Assembly: GCA_031119475.1 (NCBI GenBank)
Contig: JAVHXV010000001.1
Coordinates: 1,182,849-1,246,848 of the forward strand
From: Pedobacter sp.
GTDB lineage: Bacteria > Bacteroidota > Bacteroidia > Sphingobacteriales > Sphingobacteriaceae
Direction: 5' to 3'
Length of the DNA: 64,000 bases
Below, piece by piece: positions 33,150 through 42,437 of the stretch (the first letter of the stretch is position 1; the number at the start of each line of letters is the position of its first letter). The notes under the pieces are model-generated. The model did no database searches. It saw only the letters and a program-made list of their open reading frames with translations, and was not told where the DNA came from. Made by a program: the position numbers and the translations under genes.

Positions 33150-33270
33150 AGATAACCCACAAAACGTTGTCCTATACAATAATATCAAATTATCATAAAA
33201 GCACCTAACAAACAAAAATTAGAATCGGTAAAGGGGTTGATTGTATCGATTATTGTTTTCAGATTAACTG

Positions 33271-33726
33271 TTACGACAACAGGTTCTGACGTGCAATGAA
33301 CTCGAGCTGTCTATTGGCAACCAGGAGTTTCTCGGTCAGTTCCCTGTTTTCCTTTCTCAAGGTATAGATTTCAATGGCCTTCTCAATATTGATCCGTAAA
33401 TCTTCTTCCATCCAAGGCTTTTGGATATAACGATATACCTGCCCTTTATTGATCGCGTCGATTACGGCATCGATATCCGTATATCCAGTCAAAATCATTC
33501 GGATCGGATCGGGATGATCGGGCAAAATGGAAGCAAGAAACTCTACACCAGTCGTTTTTGGCATCCTTTGGTCGGTAATGATGATATGAATGTCTTCGCG
33601 ATCCAGGATTTTCCTGCCCTCCTCGGCCGATTCGGCAGTAAAAATCTTGTATAACCTGCGATAAGTAGCTGCAAAGGCACTTAAATTATGGGGTTCGTCG
33701 TCTACGTATAATATATTCGCGCTCAT
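33271..33726 (-). CDS. Stand-alone receiver-domain protein with coiled-coil tail
   Basis: 151 residues: a REC domain (1-122) with acidic VDDE, phospho-Asp in IIITDQRMPKTTG (about 52), Thr in LTGYTD and Lys in YIQKPW, then a short helical tail (about 125-151). No output domain. The REC domain is strikingly similar to the N-terminal REC of the kinase at 39007 (both share TGVEF, DPIRM/ILLTGYTDI, DAINxGxxYRYIxKPW), so they look like paralogues. It is divergent from the E1-nitroreductase operon across a 117-bp gap and probably relays to it. Confidence 0.9.
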   Translation of the reverse strand: MSANILYVDDEPHNLSAFAATYRRLYKIFTAESAEEGRKILDREDIHIIITDQRMPKTTGVEFLASILPDHPDPIRMILTGYTDIDAVIDAINKGQVYRYIQKPWMEEDLRINIEKAIEIYTLRKENRELTEKLLVANRQLEFIARQNLLS

Positions 33727-33843
33727 TTGTGTATCAATAAAAAGTTAAAAATACTTTTTTATTATAACTCTTAAAAGACTAATTTAGTTGTTTTAACATT
33801 CAAATGTACTTTTATTATTTATAAACCTCTATAACCTGAATAA

Positions 33844-36174
33844 ATGCAGCCTCAAACTGGTTACGCAATCCATCTAGCCAAGCTCATTGAAGACACCCAT
33901 GAGCACAAAAAAACCTATAGACCTTTATTTTACAACCTAGCCGACGAAAAAGATAAAAATTCATTTGAAAATCTACTTGCCCAACATCCACATCTACAAG
34001 TACACGACCACATTGTTTCACAGGTTGAAGAATTAGTCAAATGCTTAAATCCGACCATCATTTTTTTGCCCCCTACGGCACTGGCCGAAACAGTAGCGCA
34101 ACAATTTGGGGGCAAGCACACAGATGAATATGGTGTATGGGTATATTATCCCTGGGCCGGAAAAGTGGTACACCTGTTGGCAGAAAAAGAATTCGAAATT
34201 GTACGTACCAATCGGAACAAACATAAAATAACCGCACAGGAACAAGCGACTTTGGCCCAAAAAAAAATAGGTGTCATGGGTCTTTCCGTAGGACAATCGG
34301 TTTCTTTGGCCTTGGCCATGGAAAGAGGTTTTGGAGAATTGCGCATTGCCGATTTTGACGAACTTGACCTCAGCAACATCAACCGGATCCGTACCGGGGT
34401 ATATAACCTAAAACTTCAAAAAACCGTAATCGTAGCAAGGGAAATCGCCGAAATCGACCCTTACTTACACGTGGTCTGCTTTGATGAAGGGATTACTGAA
34501 GCCAATATGGACCGGTTTTTAACAGAAAATGGAAAACTAGACCTATTGATAGATGAATGCGATAGTTTTGACATCAAGATCAATTCCCGAAATAAAGCCA
34601 AAGCATTGGGCATTCCCGTGCTGATGGAGGGCAGTGACAGGGGTACGATTGATATCGAAAGGTTTGACCTTGAGCCAGATCGCCCGGTACTGCATGGGAT
34701 GGTCGAACACCTCGACATGGAAAAGTTTAAGACCCTGACAACCATGGACGAAAAGATTCCCTACATTACCGCTGTAACTGGAGTGGAAACGCTTTCTCCG
34801 AGAATGAAAGCCTCGGCAGTAGAAATTATGGCCACCATTTCAACATGGCCACAATTAGCGAGCGCAGTCATTTATGGCGGTGGAATTACAGCAGATCTTT
34901 CACGAAAAATCCTGCTCGGCAATCTTCACGTATCCGGTCGCTTTTTTATCGACATGGATGAATTGATCAGCGACCCGGCAAAAGCGCCTGTAATTGCAGA
35001 ACAGACGATTCCACAAGCTCCAATGCCGGTCCAAGAAATTGAGGATTTCGTCAATACGCACCAAATGGTTTTTGAGGGAACTGCGCAACCTTTATCCACA
35101 GTTCTTTTAGATCAGCTGATTGAAGCGGCAAGAAAATCACCATCAGGCGGCAACAACCAGCCTTGGCACTGGCATTTCCAAGGAGGACGCCTGCATCTTT
35201 TCTTGAACGAAAGTGCTGCACAAGCTTATTTAGATCCTCAATACATTTCATCGTATATTTCTCTGGGCACCGCCATAGAAAATTTGTTGCTCAAGGCGGC
35301 AAGCCTACATCTCCATGTAGATCATCACCTTACTCCTCAGCTGGCCCCTAAACATGTGGCCTGGTTTACTTTTAGTCCCGGCTATCAGCCAAGTGAAACG
35401 GACCTTAAACTTGCGGAGCAGATTGATTCAAGGCATACCAACCGAAAAATTACACCGAGGCAAGAAATACAGACTACAGATCTTGATCATCTCTCGGGGC
35501 TTGCCACAGCTGTCGAAGGTGCAAAATTAACCTGGGTTACTGATCCTGAGCACATTAAAGCGGTTGGAATGATCGCTACACAAGCAGATTTATTACGGAT
35601 GTTCATTCCTCCTGCACATGAAGATTTCATTTCACGCGAGATGCGCTGGGACATTGAACAGGTAAATGCTACCGAAGACGGAATTGGCATCCATACTTTA
35701 GACCTCAGCAACAACGACCAGATTGGAATCAGGCTCCTAAAGGATAAAAAGATGATCTCGTTCCTGCAGCAGATCAATGGTGGAAGTGGTTTTAAGCGTT
35801 TAACCATGATGCAATTTATGGCTTCATCTGCCATTGGATTGTTATCCATGCCTAAGGGCGAAATCAATTCCTTCATTAAAGGTGGAATGGCTGCCGAAAA
35901 ATTATGGCTGGGTGCTACAGGGCTCGATCTTCAGGTCCATCCGGTAAACGTGCCGCTCATATTTTTCTACAAGAATAGCATTGAAGACAGTCTTCCCCTT
36001 CCTTCAGAATTGAAAGCACAATTGAAACAGGCAGAAATGCAGTTCAACCAACTCTTTAGACAGACGGGAGAAGATCAGGCTATTTTTATGTTCAGGCTCT
36101 TCAAGGCCAGTCCATCTCCAGAACGGACGATCAGAAAATCAACGGCTAAAATATTTACTGGTGGAAGAGCTTAG
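33844..36174 (+). CDS. E1/ThiF-like adenylation domain fused to a nitroreductase (Rv1355c-like)
   Basis: 776 residues in three parts: an unassigned N-terminal region (1-135); a ThiF/E1 Rossmann domain (about 136-380) with KIGVMGLSVGQSV (nucleotide-binding glycine loop) and RIADFDELDLSNINRI (the D-x-D and N-x-x-R set); and an FMN nitroreductase domain (about 415-745) with SPSGGNNQPWHWHF, SRHTNRKI and AAEKLWLGATGLDLQVHP. There is no zinc CxxC pair and no obvious E1 catalytic Cys. It fits the Rv1355c-type architecture. The substrate is unknown: an adenylated carboxylate then reduced or oxidised is one reading. Its stop overlaps the next gene's GTG by 14 nt. Confidence 0.8.
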   Translation: MQPQTGYAIHLAKLIEDTHEHKKTYRPLFYNLADEKDKNSFENLLAQHPHLQVHDHIVSQVEELVKCLNPTIIFLPPTALAETVAQQFGGKHTDEYGVWVYYPWAGKVVHLLAEKEFEIVRTNRNKHKITAQEQATLAQKKIGVMGLSVGQSVSLALAMERGFGELRIADFDELDLSNINRIRTGVYNLKLQKTVIVAREIAEIDPYLHVVCFDEGITEANMDRFLTENGKLDLLIDECDSFDIKINSRNKAKALGIPVLMEGSDRGTIDIERFDLEPDRPVLHGMVEHLDMEKFKTLTTMDEKIPYITAVTGVETLSPRMKASAVEIMATISTWPQLASAVIYGGGITADLSRKILLGNLHVSGRFFIDMDELISDPAKAPVIAEQTIPQAPMPVQEIEDFVNTHQMVFEGTAQPLSTVLLDQLIEAARKSPSGGNNQPWHWHFQGGRLHLFLNESAAQAYLDPQYISSYISLGTAIENLLLKAASLHLHVDHHLTPQLAPKHVAWFTFSPGYQPSETDLKLAEQIDSRHTNRKITPRQEIQTTDLDHLSGLATAVEGAKLTWVTDPEHIKAVGMIATQADLLRMFIPPAHEDFISREMRWDIEQVNATEDGIGIHTLDLSNNDQIGIRLLKDKKMISFLQQINGGSGFKRLTMMQFMASSAIGLLSMPKGEINSFIKGGMAAEKLWLGATGLDLQVHPVNVPLIFFYKNSIEDSLPLPSELKAQLKQAEMQFNQLFRQTGEDQAIFMFRLFKASPSPERTIRKSTAKIFTGGRA

Positions 36175-36874
36175 GCCGCATATCGAAAACCTGTATTTCA
36201 GGGCTTTCAGGGCAGTTGATGATCGTTCAGCGTGTATGAAGTTTATCGAAGGGCATACACATGTATTGGAGATTTTTGGGATTACCCAGATTACTTCGGC
36301 AAAGATTGATTGGGTGCTCAATCCAAATGTATATGTCATTTTGGTGAGCGCCGAGGAAGGTGGAAAAGCACTTGCGGGCTGTCGGGTACACATTGCCGAT
36401 GGCAAAACACCTTTGCCGATCGAGTCTGCGGTGGGCGCAATGGACGAGCGTATCTATACGATGGTGAGCGAGCGCCTTGCTGCAGGAACAGGAGAGTTCT
36501 GCGGGCTCTGGAATTCTTGGGAAATTGCGGGCCTTGGCATCGGAAGTGTGTTTCTGGGCAGGATCAGCATCGCTATTTCCTCGCTATTGAAATTGAGCAC
36601 CTTGTTTGGTCTGTGTGCGCCTGCAACCTATAGAAATTCAATCAGGGGTGGATTTAGGGTCATCAATGAAATTGGGATCAATGGAAAATTTTATTATCCA
36701 GAAGAAAAATTAACTGCCACTGCCCTGCTCATCGAAGATACCATCGGACTTGGGGCAACGCATCCCGAAGAAATACCAAACATCATGCAGCTGCGTGAAA
36801 AGCACCAACAAACTATAGAATTTATCGGCTCTAATGGACTGCCAATAAATCTTCATATTAATCTTGAACTATGA
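36161..36874 (+). CDS. GNAT/autoinducer-synthase-like acyltransferase candidate
   Basis: 237 residues from GTG 36161; the next in-frame Met is about 25 codons in. The GTG sits inside the end of the E1-nitroreductase gene (14-nt overlap), which supports coupling. The sequence has a GNAT-like flow: an acidic-rimmed core with VILVSAEEGGKALAGCRVHIADG, then GEFCGLWNSWEIAGLGIGSVFLGRISIAI, and CAPATYRNSIRGGFRVINEIGINGKFYYPEE. Resemblance to N-acyl amino-acid or AHL-type synthases is suggestive only; no certain catalytic residue is seen. It overlaps the sensor kinase by 4 nt (ATGA). I infer a small-molecule product for the kinase to sense. Confidence 0.5.
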   Translation: MEELRPHIENLYFRAFRAVDDRSACMKFIEGHTHVLEIFGITQITSAKIDWVLNPNVYVILVSAEEGGKALAGCRVHIADGKTPLPIESAVGAMDERIYTMVSERLAAGTGEFCGLWNSWEIAGLGIGSVFLGRISIAISSLLKLSTLFGLCAPATYRNSIRGGFRVINEIGINGKFYYPEEKLTATALLIEDTIGLGATHPEEIPNIMQLREKHQQTIEFIGSNGLPINLHINLEL

Positions 36875-39003
36875 GGATAAAACTTTTACTATTCCTTACA
36901 TTTCTGTTTTGTTCAGTGCACCATGTGCTTGCCGAAAACAGCATTTCATTTGGCCAGGACATCGCTTATTCTGCAGCAACCTATGGCGACAAAAGTGGAA
37001 AATTGAGCATTCAGGAGGCCGTTAAACTCGACAAATTTACGCCAAACGATAAAAGTGTGATCAATTTTGGCATTGATGATGCCACCTATTGGATCAAGAT
37101 CAAAGTAACCGATCGTACTGCGCTCAAAGATGTAGTGCTCTTTATCGATCAGGCCAGGCTTGAAACCGCAGAGTTTTATGTGGTAAAAAGCGATGGCTCG
37201 ATCAGCAAAAAAGAAATCAACGCAAATTTCACTAAGAAATTTAATTTGTCGCAAAAGTTATTTGTGTACGAAATCCCTTCCAATTTCAATGTGGAAAAAG
37301 ATTTTATCTACATCAAACTTAAATCCAAGGAACTGCTGGTTATACCGATCCATATCTATAATGAGGGCTCGATCATCACGACTTTCTTGATCCGCGACAT
37401 GACTTTCGGCTTCTACACCGGAATTATGGTGGTAATGTTCTTATACAACCTGTTTCTATTTTTTAGTGTTAGAGATAAAAGTTATATCTACTATGTGGTG
37501 TACATCTGTCTGGTATGGCTATCACAAATTTCCATTCAAGGCTATACAGTCAAATATTTTTGGCCCTATAAAAGTTGGTTGGATGACAATTCGGTGGTTC
37601 TGTTCTCCCTTTTGGCAGTTGTCTTTACCACAATCTTTACCCAATCGTTCCTCAACACCAAAATATATACCCCAAAAGCACATAAATACATCAACATTTA
37701 TATCGTGCTTGCAGTTGCGGATATTATCCTGCTTATCAGCGGGCAGCGTCAAGGTGCCTTTATCATTATGCAGTTTCTGACCTTTGTTGGGGCAATCATC
37801 GCACTTTCATTGGCCTATTATGTGTATTTCAAAAAGCATTTTAATCCGGCAGGATATTATTTGTTCGCTTGGTCTATTTTATTGGTCGGTGCTATTCTTT
37901 TCATCATGAAAGATTATGGCATCCTTCCTTACAACAACTTTACGATCTACCTGCTCCAGATTACTTCCTCTATTGAGGTCATGTTGCTTTCTTTCGCCCT
38001 TGCGGATAAAATCAATTTCTTTAAAAGAGAAAACGAACATGCCCAGGCACAAGCCTTGAATGCTTCCTTGGAAAACCAAAAATTGATCAGGGAGCAAAAT
38101 ATTGTCTTGGAGAAAAAGGTCGAAGAACGTACAGAAGAATTACAAAGTGCGGTTTCCACACTGAATGTGACGCTGAATAACCTGAAAGACACACAATCAC
38201 AACTGGTCGATGCAGAAAAAATGGCGGCTCTTGGTCAGTTGACGGCAGGTATTGCCCATGAAATCAATAATCCGATCAATTTCGTAACTTCCAACATCAA
38301 GCCTTTGGAACTCGACATTAACGATCTCAAAGAAATTATTACACGTTATGAAGAAATCGATTTCGACCAAGATATCAGGGCGCAGATCGAAGAAATCGAA
38401 AATTTCAAAAAACAGATCGATATCAACTTTGTGAACAATGAGATCTCCTCATTGCTCTCTGGCATTAGCGAAGGCGCTAAGCGTACGGCCGAAATTATCC
38501 GTAGCCTGCGAAACTTTAGCCGCGTAGATGAGACTGACATGAAGCCAATTGACCTGAACGAAGGACTGCAGTCGACCTTGGTCTTGGTACGGAACAATCT
38601 ACCTGACAACCTCACTGTGATCAAGGAATTTGGCAACCTCCCTAAGGTAGAATGCCTACCTGGCAAAATTAACCAGGTCTTTATGAATTTGGTGTCCAAC
38701 GCCATCCAGGCCATCAAGACCAAGGAAGTTCAGCGCGATGAGGAATTCCTGACCATTAAATCGTGGTATATTGACCAACAGGTAAAAATCAGCATCAAAG
38801 ATTCGGGCATAGGCATGACCGAAGAAGTGAAGCACCGCATTTTCGAACCTTTTTTCACGACCAAAGATATTGGGGAAGGTACAGGACTTGGCCTTTCTAT
38901 TGTATTTAGCATTATTGAAAAGCATAAGGGGCACATAGAAGTTTTGTCAAAAGTTGGCGAGGGAACAGAATTTATTCTTACCTTGAATGTAAATCCACAA
39001 TAA
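36871..39003 (+). CDS. 7TMR-DISM sensor histidine kinase
   Basis: 710 residues: signal peptide (to about residue 21), an extracellular 7TMR-DISM type 2 domain (about 40-165; DATYWIKIKV and RLETAEFYV strands), seven transmembrane helices (about 175-385), a coiled linker, then HisKA with LGQLTAGIAHEINNPINFVTSN (about 449-470) and HATPase with NQVFMNLVSNAIQAIK and GIGMTEEVKHRIFEPFFTTKDIGEGTGLGLSI. All kinase motifs are present. DISM receptors bind carbohydrate-like or other small ligands outside the cell. It starts within the stop of the acyltransferase-like gene, so ligand and enzyme may be linked. Confidence 0.92.
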   Translation: MRIKLLLFLTFLFCSVHHVLAENSISFGQDIAYSAATYGDKSGKLSIQEAVKLDKFTPNDKSVINFGIDDATYWIKIKVTDRTALKDVVLFIDQARLETAEFYVVKSDGSISKKEINANFTKKFNLSQKLFVYEIPSNFNVEKDFIYIKLKSKELLVIPIHIYNEGSIITTFLIRDMTFGFYTGIMVVMFLYNLFLFFSVRDKSYIYYVVYICLVWLSQISIQGYTVKYFWPYKSWLDDNSVVLFSLLAVVFTTIFTQSFLNTKIYTPKAHKYINIYIVLAVADIILLISGQRQGAFIIMQFLTFVGAIIALSLAYYVYFKKHFNPAGYYLFAWSILLVGAILFIMKDYGILPYNNFTIYLLQITSSIEVMLLSFALADKINFFKRENEHAQAQALNASLENQKLIREQNIVLEKKVEERTEELQSAVSTLNVTLNNLKDTQSQLVDAEKMAALGQLTAGIAHEINNPINFVTSNIKPLELDINDLKEIITRYEEIDFDQDIRAQIEEIENFKKQIDINFVNNEISSLLSGISEGAKRTAEIIRSLRNFSRVDETDMKPIDLNEGLQSTLVLVRNNLPDNLTVIKEFGNLPKVECLPGKINQVFMNLVSNAIQAIKTKEVQRDEEFLTIKSWYIDQQVKISIKDSGIGMTEEVKHRIFEPFFTTKDIGEGTGLGLSIVFSIIEKHKGHIEVLSKVGEGTEFILTLNVNPQ

Positions 39004-39006
39004 TAC

Positions 39007-40086
39007 ATGAAAACTCCAGCTGTTAGGGTTTTATATATCGACGATGAAGAGAATAACCTTCAAGCGTTCAAAGCAAGTTTTAGGCGCCAATATGAGATCT
39101 ATACCGCGATTTCTGCGGCCGAAGGGCTTAAGATCCTGCAGAATGTAGATATCCAAGTCATTATTGCGGATCAGAAAATGCCCAATACGACCGGTGTCGA
39201 GTTTTTCAAGAGCATTACGCAAACTTATCCCGACCCGATCCGGATCCTTTTAACGGGATATACGGATATTGAGGCATTGGCCGATGCCATTAACCATGGC
39301 GATATCTATCGGTATATTACCAAGCCATGGAACGATTTAGAGCTCCACAATTCCATAAAAAATGCTTACGATGCCTATCGTTCCAAAATCGACCTCCGCA
39401 ATAAGATGGCCGAACTGGAAAAGACGAATGATGAACTTAACCGCTTTATTTATAGCATTTCCCACGAATTAAGAGCTCCTCTGGTTTCGGTGATCGGCAT
39501 TGTTAACCTGGTTAAGATGGAAGGCCTATACCATTCCAGCGGCGATTATTGGGAACTGATTGAGACCTGCTCGAGCAAACTGGATTATTATATCCAGAAA
39601 ACACTCCAATACTACAAAAACAATAAGAATGTTGCAGAACCTACGGTTGTTGATTTTGATCAATTGATCAAAGACCTGATCGAAATGTATGCCCATTCGA
39701 ACAAGGAGACCCAATTTACGGTAAGTATTGACCAGTCAGTTCCATTCAAGGGCGATCTGTTCAGGATCGAGGTTATTCTTGGCAACCTCATTTCCAACGC
39801 CATTAAATATCAGAAAGTTAGCGAACCCAATAAAAAGGTAAACATCGAGGTGGAAGTGAACAGGGAACAGGCACAGATCAACATCAGTGATAATGGCATG
39901 GGTATCTTGAACGAGCACTTGGAAAAGATTTTTACGCAATTCTTTAAGAGCAAGGTTCATCATGGTAGTGGCTTAGGCCTTTTTATCGTGAAGGAAGCCC
40001 TGAACAGGATTGATGGAAGAATTGCCGTAAGTTCAGATATTGATCATGGTACTACCTTTAAAATTACCATTCCCAATGCAAAGTAG
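39007..40086 (+). CDS. REC-domain hybrid histidine kinase
   Basis: 359 residues: N-terminal receiver (about 5-125; DDE, Asp in VIIADQKMPNTTG, Lys in ITKPW), a helical linker, HisKA with YSISHELRAPLVSVIGI (about 155-171), and HATPase with NLISNAIKYQK, DNGMGI and HHGSGLGLFIVKEAL. The REC-first order means it can receive phosphate from another kinase and pass it on. It begins 3 bp after the 7TMR-DISM kinase stop. The REC is a paralogue of the stand-alone protein at 33271-33726. Confidence 0.92.
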   Translation: MKTPAVRVLYIDDEENNLQAFKASFRRQYEIYTAISAAEGLKILQNVDIQVIIADQKMPNTTGVEFFKSITQTYPDPIRILLTGYTDIEALADAINHGDIYRYITKPWNDLELHNSIKNAYDAYRSKIDLRNKMAELEKTNDELNRFIYSISHELRAPLVSVIGIVNLVKMEGLYHSSGDYWELIETCSSKLDYYIQKTLQYYKNNKNVAEPTVVDFDQLIKDLIEMYAHSNKETQFTVSIDQSVPFKGDLFRIEVILGNLISNAIKYQKVSEPNKKVNIEVEVNREQAQINISDNGMGILNEHLEKIFTQFFKSKVHHGSGLGLFIVKEALNRIDGRIAVSSDIDHGTTFKITIPNAK

Positions 40087-40462
40087 GCCCAAAAAATTGA
40101 TGTTGATAGACGATAATGAAATCGATCTGAAAATTAATGCCAAGCTGATTAATTTGGCCAATCTTTTTCAGGAGATCATCATCTGCCGGTCTGGAGAAGA
40201 GGCACTCGATTTTTTGAACAAATATTTGTCTACACCAGAGCTGCTGCCTGATTTTATCCTGCTGGATATCCAGATGCCGGAAATGGATGGCTTTGAATTT
40301 TTGGAACACTACAAAGATTTTCCCGAAAAACGTCCCGTAGCGATGTTGTCCTCGACTTTGGATTTTGGGGATATCAAACGGGCCGAAGCCAATCCCTATG
40401 TCATCAAGCTGCTTAAAAAACCGCTGTCCCCTAGCGAATTGGAAGTCTTGATTTCGCGTTGA
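40076..40462 (+). CDS. Receiver-domain response regulator
   Basis: 128 residues from ATG 40076 (MQSRPKKLMLIDDNEIDLKI). The REC motifs are complete: DDN, phospho-Asp in FILLDIQMPEMDG (about 62-68), Ser in LSSTLDFGD and Lys in KKPLSP. No DNA-binding domain, so output is by protein contact. It overlaps the end of the hybrid kinase by 11 nt and closes the operon that began at 33844. The upstream Met of the longer ORF (40040) lies deep in the kinase gene. Confidence 0.9.
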   Translation: MQSRPKKLMLIDDNEIDLKINAKLINLANLFQEIIICRSGEEALDFLNKYLSTPELLPDFILLDIQMPEMDGFEFLEHYKDFPEKRPVAMLSSTLDFGDIKRAEANPYVIKLLKKPLSPSELEVLISR

Positions 40463-40521
40463 AGCGATGAAACTTTTGTTTCCGAGCATTGTTATGTAAT
40501 CGTAACTTAAACTATGCACTT

Positions 40522-40794
40522 ATGGAAAATCAGGAAAATATCGCCGGACTAGGTAAAAATCATGACGAAGCAGCACATAATCACGATCTGGCCAAGAAAC
40601 AGAGTGAAGCAAAACCAGCTGCTGAAAATTTGGAAATGGAGCCACACAGCGTCGATAAATCTGGAGACAGGGAATTTAGCGGCCATGCCAAGGAAATCCA
40701 TGATAAAGCTGCAGCTTATGCCAAACATGAGCATGAAAAAGCAGATAGTTGGGAAAACAATAATGACAACGGGCCAGATGCTCCACAGTTTTAA
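40522..40794 (+). CDS. Small highly hydrophilic protein
   Basis: 90 residues from ATG 40522 (MENQENIAGLGKNHDEAAHN). Almost no hydrophobic residues; it is rich in Ala, Glu, His, Asn and Lys, so it is probably intrinsically disordered, as in stress-protective small proteins of soil Bacteroidota. Histidines are many (NHDLAKK, EHEKADS), so metal binding is possible. It has no signal peptide. Cleanly bounded by a strong bidirectional terminator after its stop. I do not recognise the family. Confidence 0.65.
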   Translation: MENQENIAGLGKNHDEAAHNHDLAKKQSEAKPAAENLEMEPHSVDKSGDREFSGHAKEIHDKAAAYAKHEHEKADSWENNNDNGPDAPQF

Positions 40795-40836
40795 CCACAA
40801 AAAAGGCCGATCTGAACAGATCGGCCTTTTTTGTGG
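40795..40836. terminator. Bidirectional Rho-independent terminator
   Basis: A perfect 20-bp stem, beginning CCACAAAAAAGG on one side and ending CCTTTTTTGTGG on the other, with a 2-nt apex. It lies between the convergent small hydrophilic gene and the OmpA gene. A and T tracts flank the GC core, so it works both ways. Confidence 0.95.
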
Positions 40837-40844
40837 TCATATTT

Positions 40845-41705
40845 TTATGGCTTTGTTTCGGGAGCCTTACCAATCAGTTCCATAAACTGGTCTAATTTAG
40901 GGGTGATGATAATCTGCGTACGCCTATTTTGGGTCTTGCCACTGGCCGTACTGTTATCTGCGATAGGATTGTATTCTCCCCTACCTCCAGCAGTTAATCG
41001 CTTAGGATCTACACCGTACGTATTTTGAAGGGTTTGCACGACTGAAGACGCCCTCAATGCACTTAAATCCCAATTGTTCCTGATATTCGTCTGTTTGATC
41101 GGCACATTATCGGTATTACCCTCAATCAGGACATCATAATTTTGGTAATCTTTAATGATCTTGGCAATTTTGGTCAATGTAGCACCCGCTTTGTCAGAAA
41201 TCTCATAGCTACCAGATTTATAGAGCATATTGTCTGACAAAGAGATGTAAACCACACCTTTCAATACTTTAACATCTACATCGCTCATTTCTTGTTGGCT
41301 CAAAGAACGGGTCAAGTTGTTGGTCAGCACCATATTTAAAGAATCACTTTTGTTTTTCGCATTGACAAGTTGCTGGATATACTTGTTTGAACTATTGATT
41401 TCATCGACCAGTTTGGAAATGTTTACGTTTCCTTGGCTGCTCGAGGTAAGACATTTGTTCAGGGCTGCCTGAAGTGAAGCCGCGTTAGATTTTTCGGCAG
41501 CAATCTGCTCCTCTAAGCTTTTGATCCTGATTCTGCCGCCAGATACATCGCTCTCACTGGCCTGCAGTCTCCTGTTTAGGTCTTGGTTGCTTTCCTGCAA
41601 TTTGGAATTTGTCGATTGCAATTCCTGATACTTTTTATTGCTCACACAACCTTGACCGATTACTGCAGTGATGAGTAAGATTGGCAGTGAAAATTTAAGT
41701 TTCAT
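40845..41705 (-). CDS. OmpA-family peptidoglycan-binding lipoprotein
   Basis: 286 residues from ATG 41705. The lipobox is ITAVIGQGC (Cys at 20), so it is lipid-anchored. Residues about 25-120 form a coiled coil (LQSTNSKLQESNQDLNRRLQ and LEEQIAAEKSNAASLQAALNK). The C-terminal OmpA/MotB domain (about 160-275) carries YDVLIEGNTDNVPIKQ, NWDLSALRASSVVQTL and NRRTQIIITP, which bind diaminopimelate in peptidoglycan. The longer ORF upstream (to 41795) has no lipobox and is rejected. A stand-alone envelope-stability gene. Confidence 0.93.
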   Translation of the reverse strand: MKLKFSLPILLITAVIGQGCVSNKKYQELQSTNSKLQESNQDLNRRLQASESDVSGGRIRIKSLEEQIAAEKSNAASLQAALNKCLTSSSQGNVNISKLVDEINSSNKYIQQLVNAKNKSDSLNMVLTNNLTRSLSQQEMSDVDVKVLKGVVYISLSDNMLYKSGSYEISDKAGATLTKIAKIIKDYQNYDVLIEGNTDNVPIKQTNIRNNWDLSALRASSVVQTLQNTYGVDPKRLTAGGRGEYNPIADNSTASGKTQNRRTQIIITPKLDQFMELIGKAPETKP

Positions 41706-41944
41706 AATCAATTTTTTTAGGTGTAAAAGGACAGTATGGTAACAATCCAAAATAGATAAAGTTTGGTTCTCAACGAACCTGCCCTCTTTGTGCACAGCAA
41801 TAAATGTGATTTAATTGTTGGATAAAGTATACACCAAAAGCCCTTTTATACCGATTTAGTGGTGTTTGGGACAATTTTTTTTGCCTTGATGATTATTTGC
41901 GGTAGCATTAGTGCCGAATTACATTTCAACTTTATAGACCAACT

Positions 41945-42394
41945 ATGGACAGAAATAAATGGCGTAAAATCATCATAGTCTTTGTTTTTCCCAATCGCTT
42001 CCTAAAAGCTACCTTTTCAGTGGCGAGTGGCTATCACCTCGCGCTACACGATCAATCTAATTATGCCGCCTATGGCGAATTTTCGATGGCGATGATGATC
42101 AATGTATTGCTTATCTATTTGCTGGGAAACGTTGTCTATGGCATCACCAAACTGCTAAACCAATACTATCCCTGGAATTCCCATCATAAGATACGCATTG
42201 TCCATCAGCTATTATGGGGATGCCTGATGCCACTTTTACCGGCGATTGCATTGGCTGCCTATTTCAGCTTTCCAAAGACCCTTGAAAGCAGTTTAGACAA
42301 CTATCTATTGGAATTTACCTTCCTCTTGATCCTTTTTAACCTCATCCCATACGTGCAGGCCAAATTGAAAAGGTTGAAGATGAGCGGTTCCTAA
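41945..42394 (+). CDS. Small multi-pass membrane protein, function unknown
   Basis: 149 residues with four hydrophobic segments (residues about 7-25, 47-70, 90-112 and 120-140) and a basic C-terminus. No known motif was recognised; the membrane half of LytTR-type proteins has a similar look, but the LytTR domain is absent. It is followed 43 bp later by the Crp-like regulator on the same strand. No gene is seen in the 239 bp upstream (41706-41944). Confidence 0.6.
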   Translation: MDRNKWRKIIIVFVFPNRFLKATFSVASGYHLALHDQSNYAAYGEFSMAMMINVLLIYLLGNVVYGITKLLNQYYPWNSHHKIRIVHQLLWGCLMPLLPAIALAAYFSFPKTLESSLDNYLLEFTFLLILFNLIPYVQAKLKRLKMSGS

Positions 42395-42437
42395 TATTTT
42401 TTAGAAAGCAATATCAGTTCACATAAATTATCAAACA

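Noticed and set aside
33844..36874. Thiopeptide or azole RiPP cluster (E1 plus nitroreductase)
   Set aside because: E1 and FMN dehydrogenase domains occur in azoline RiPP clusters, but there is no YcaO protein and no Cys/Ser/Thr-rich precursor nearby.
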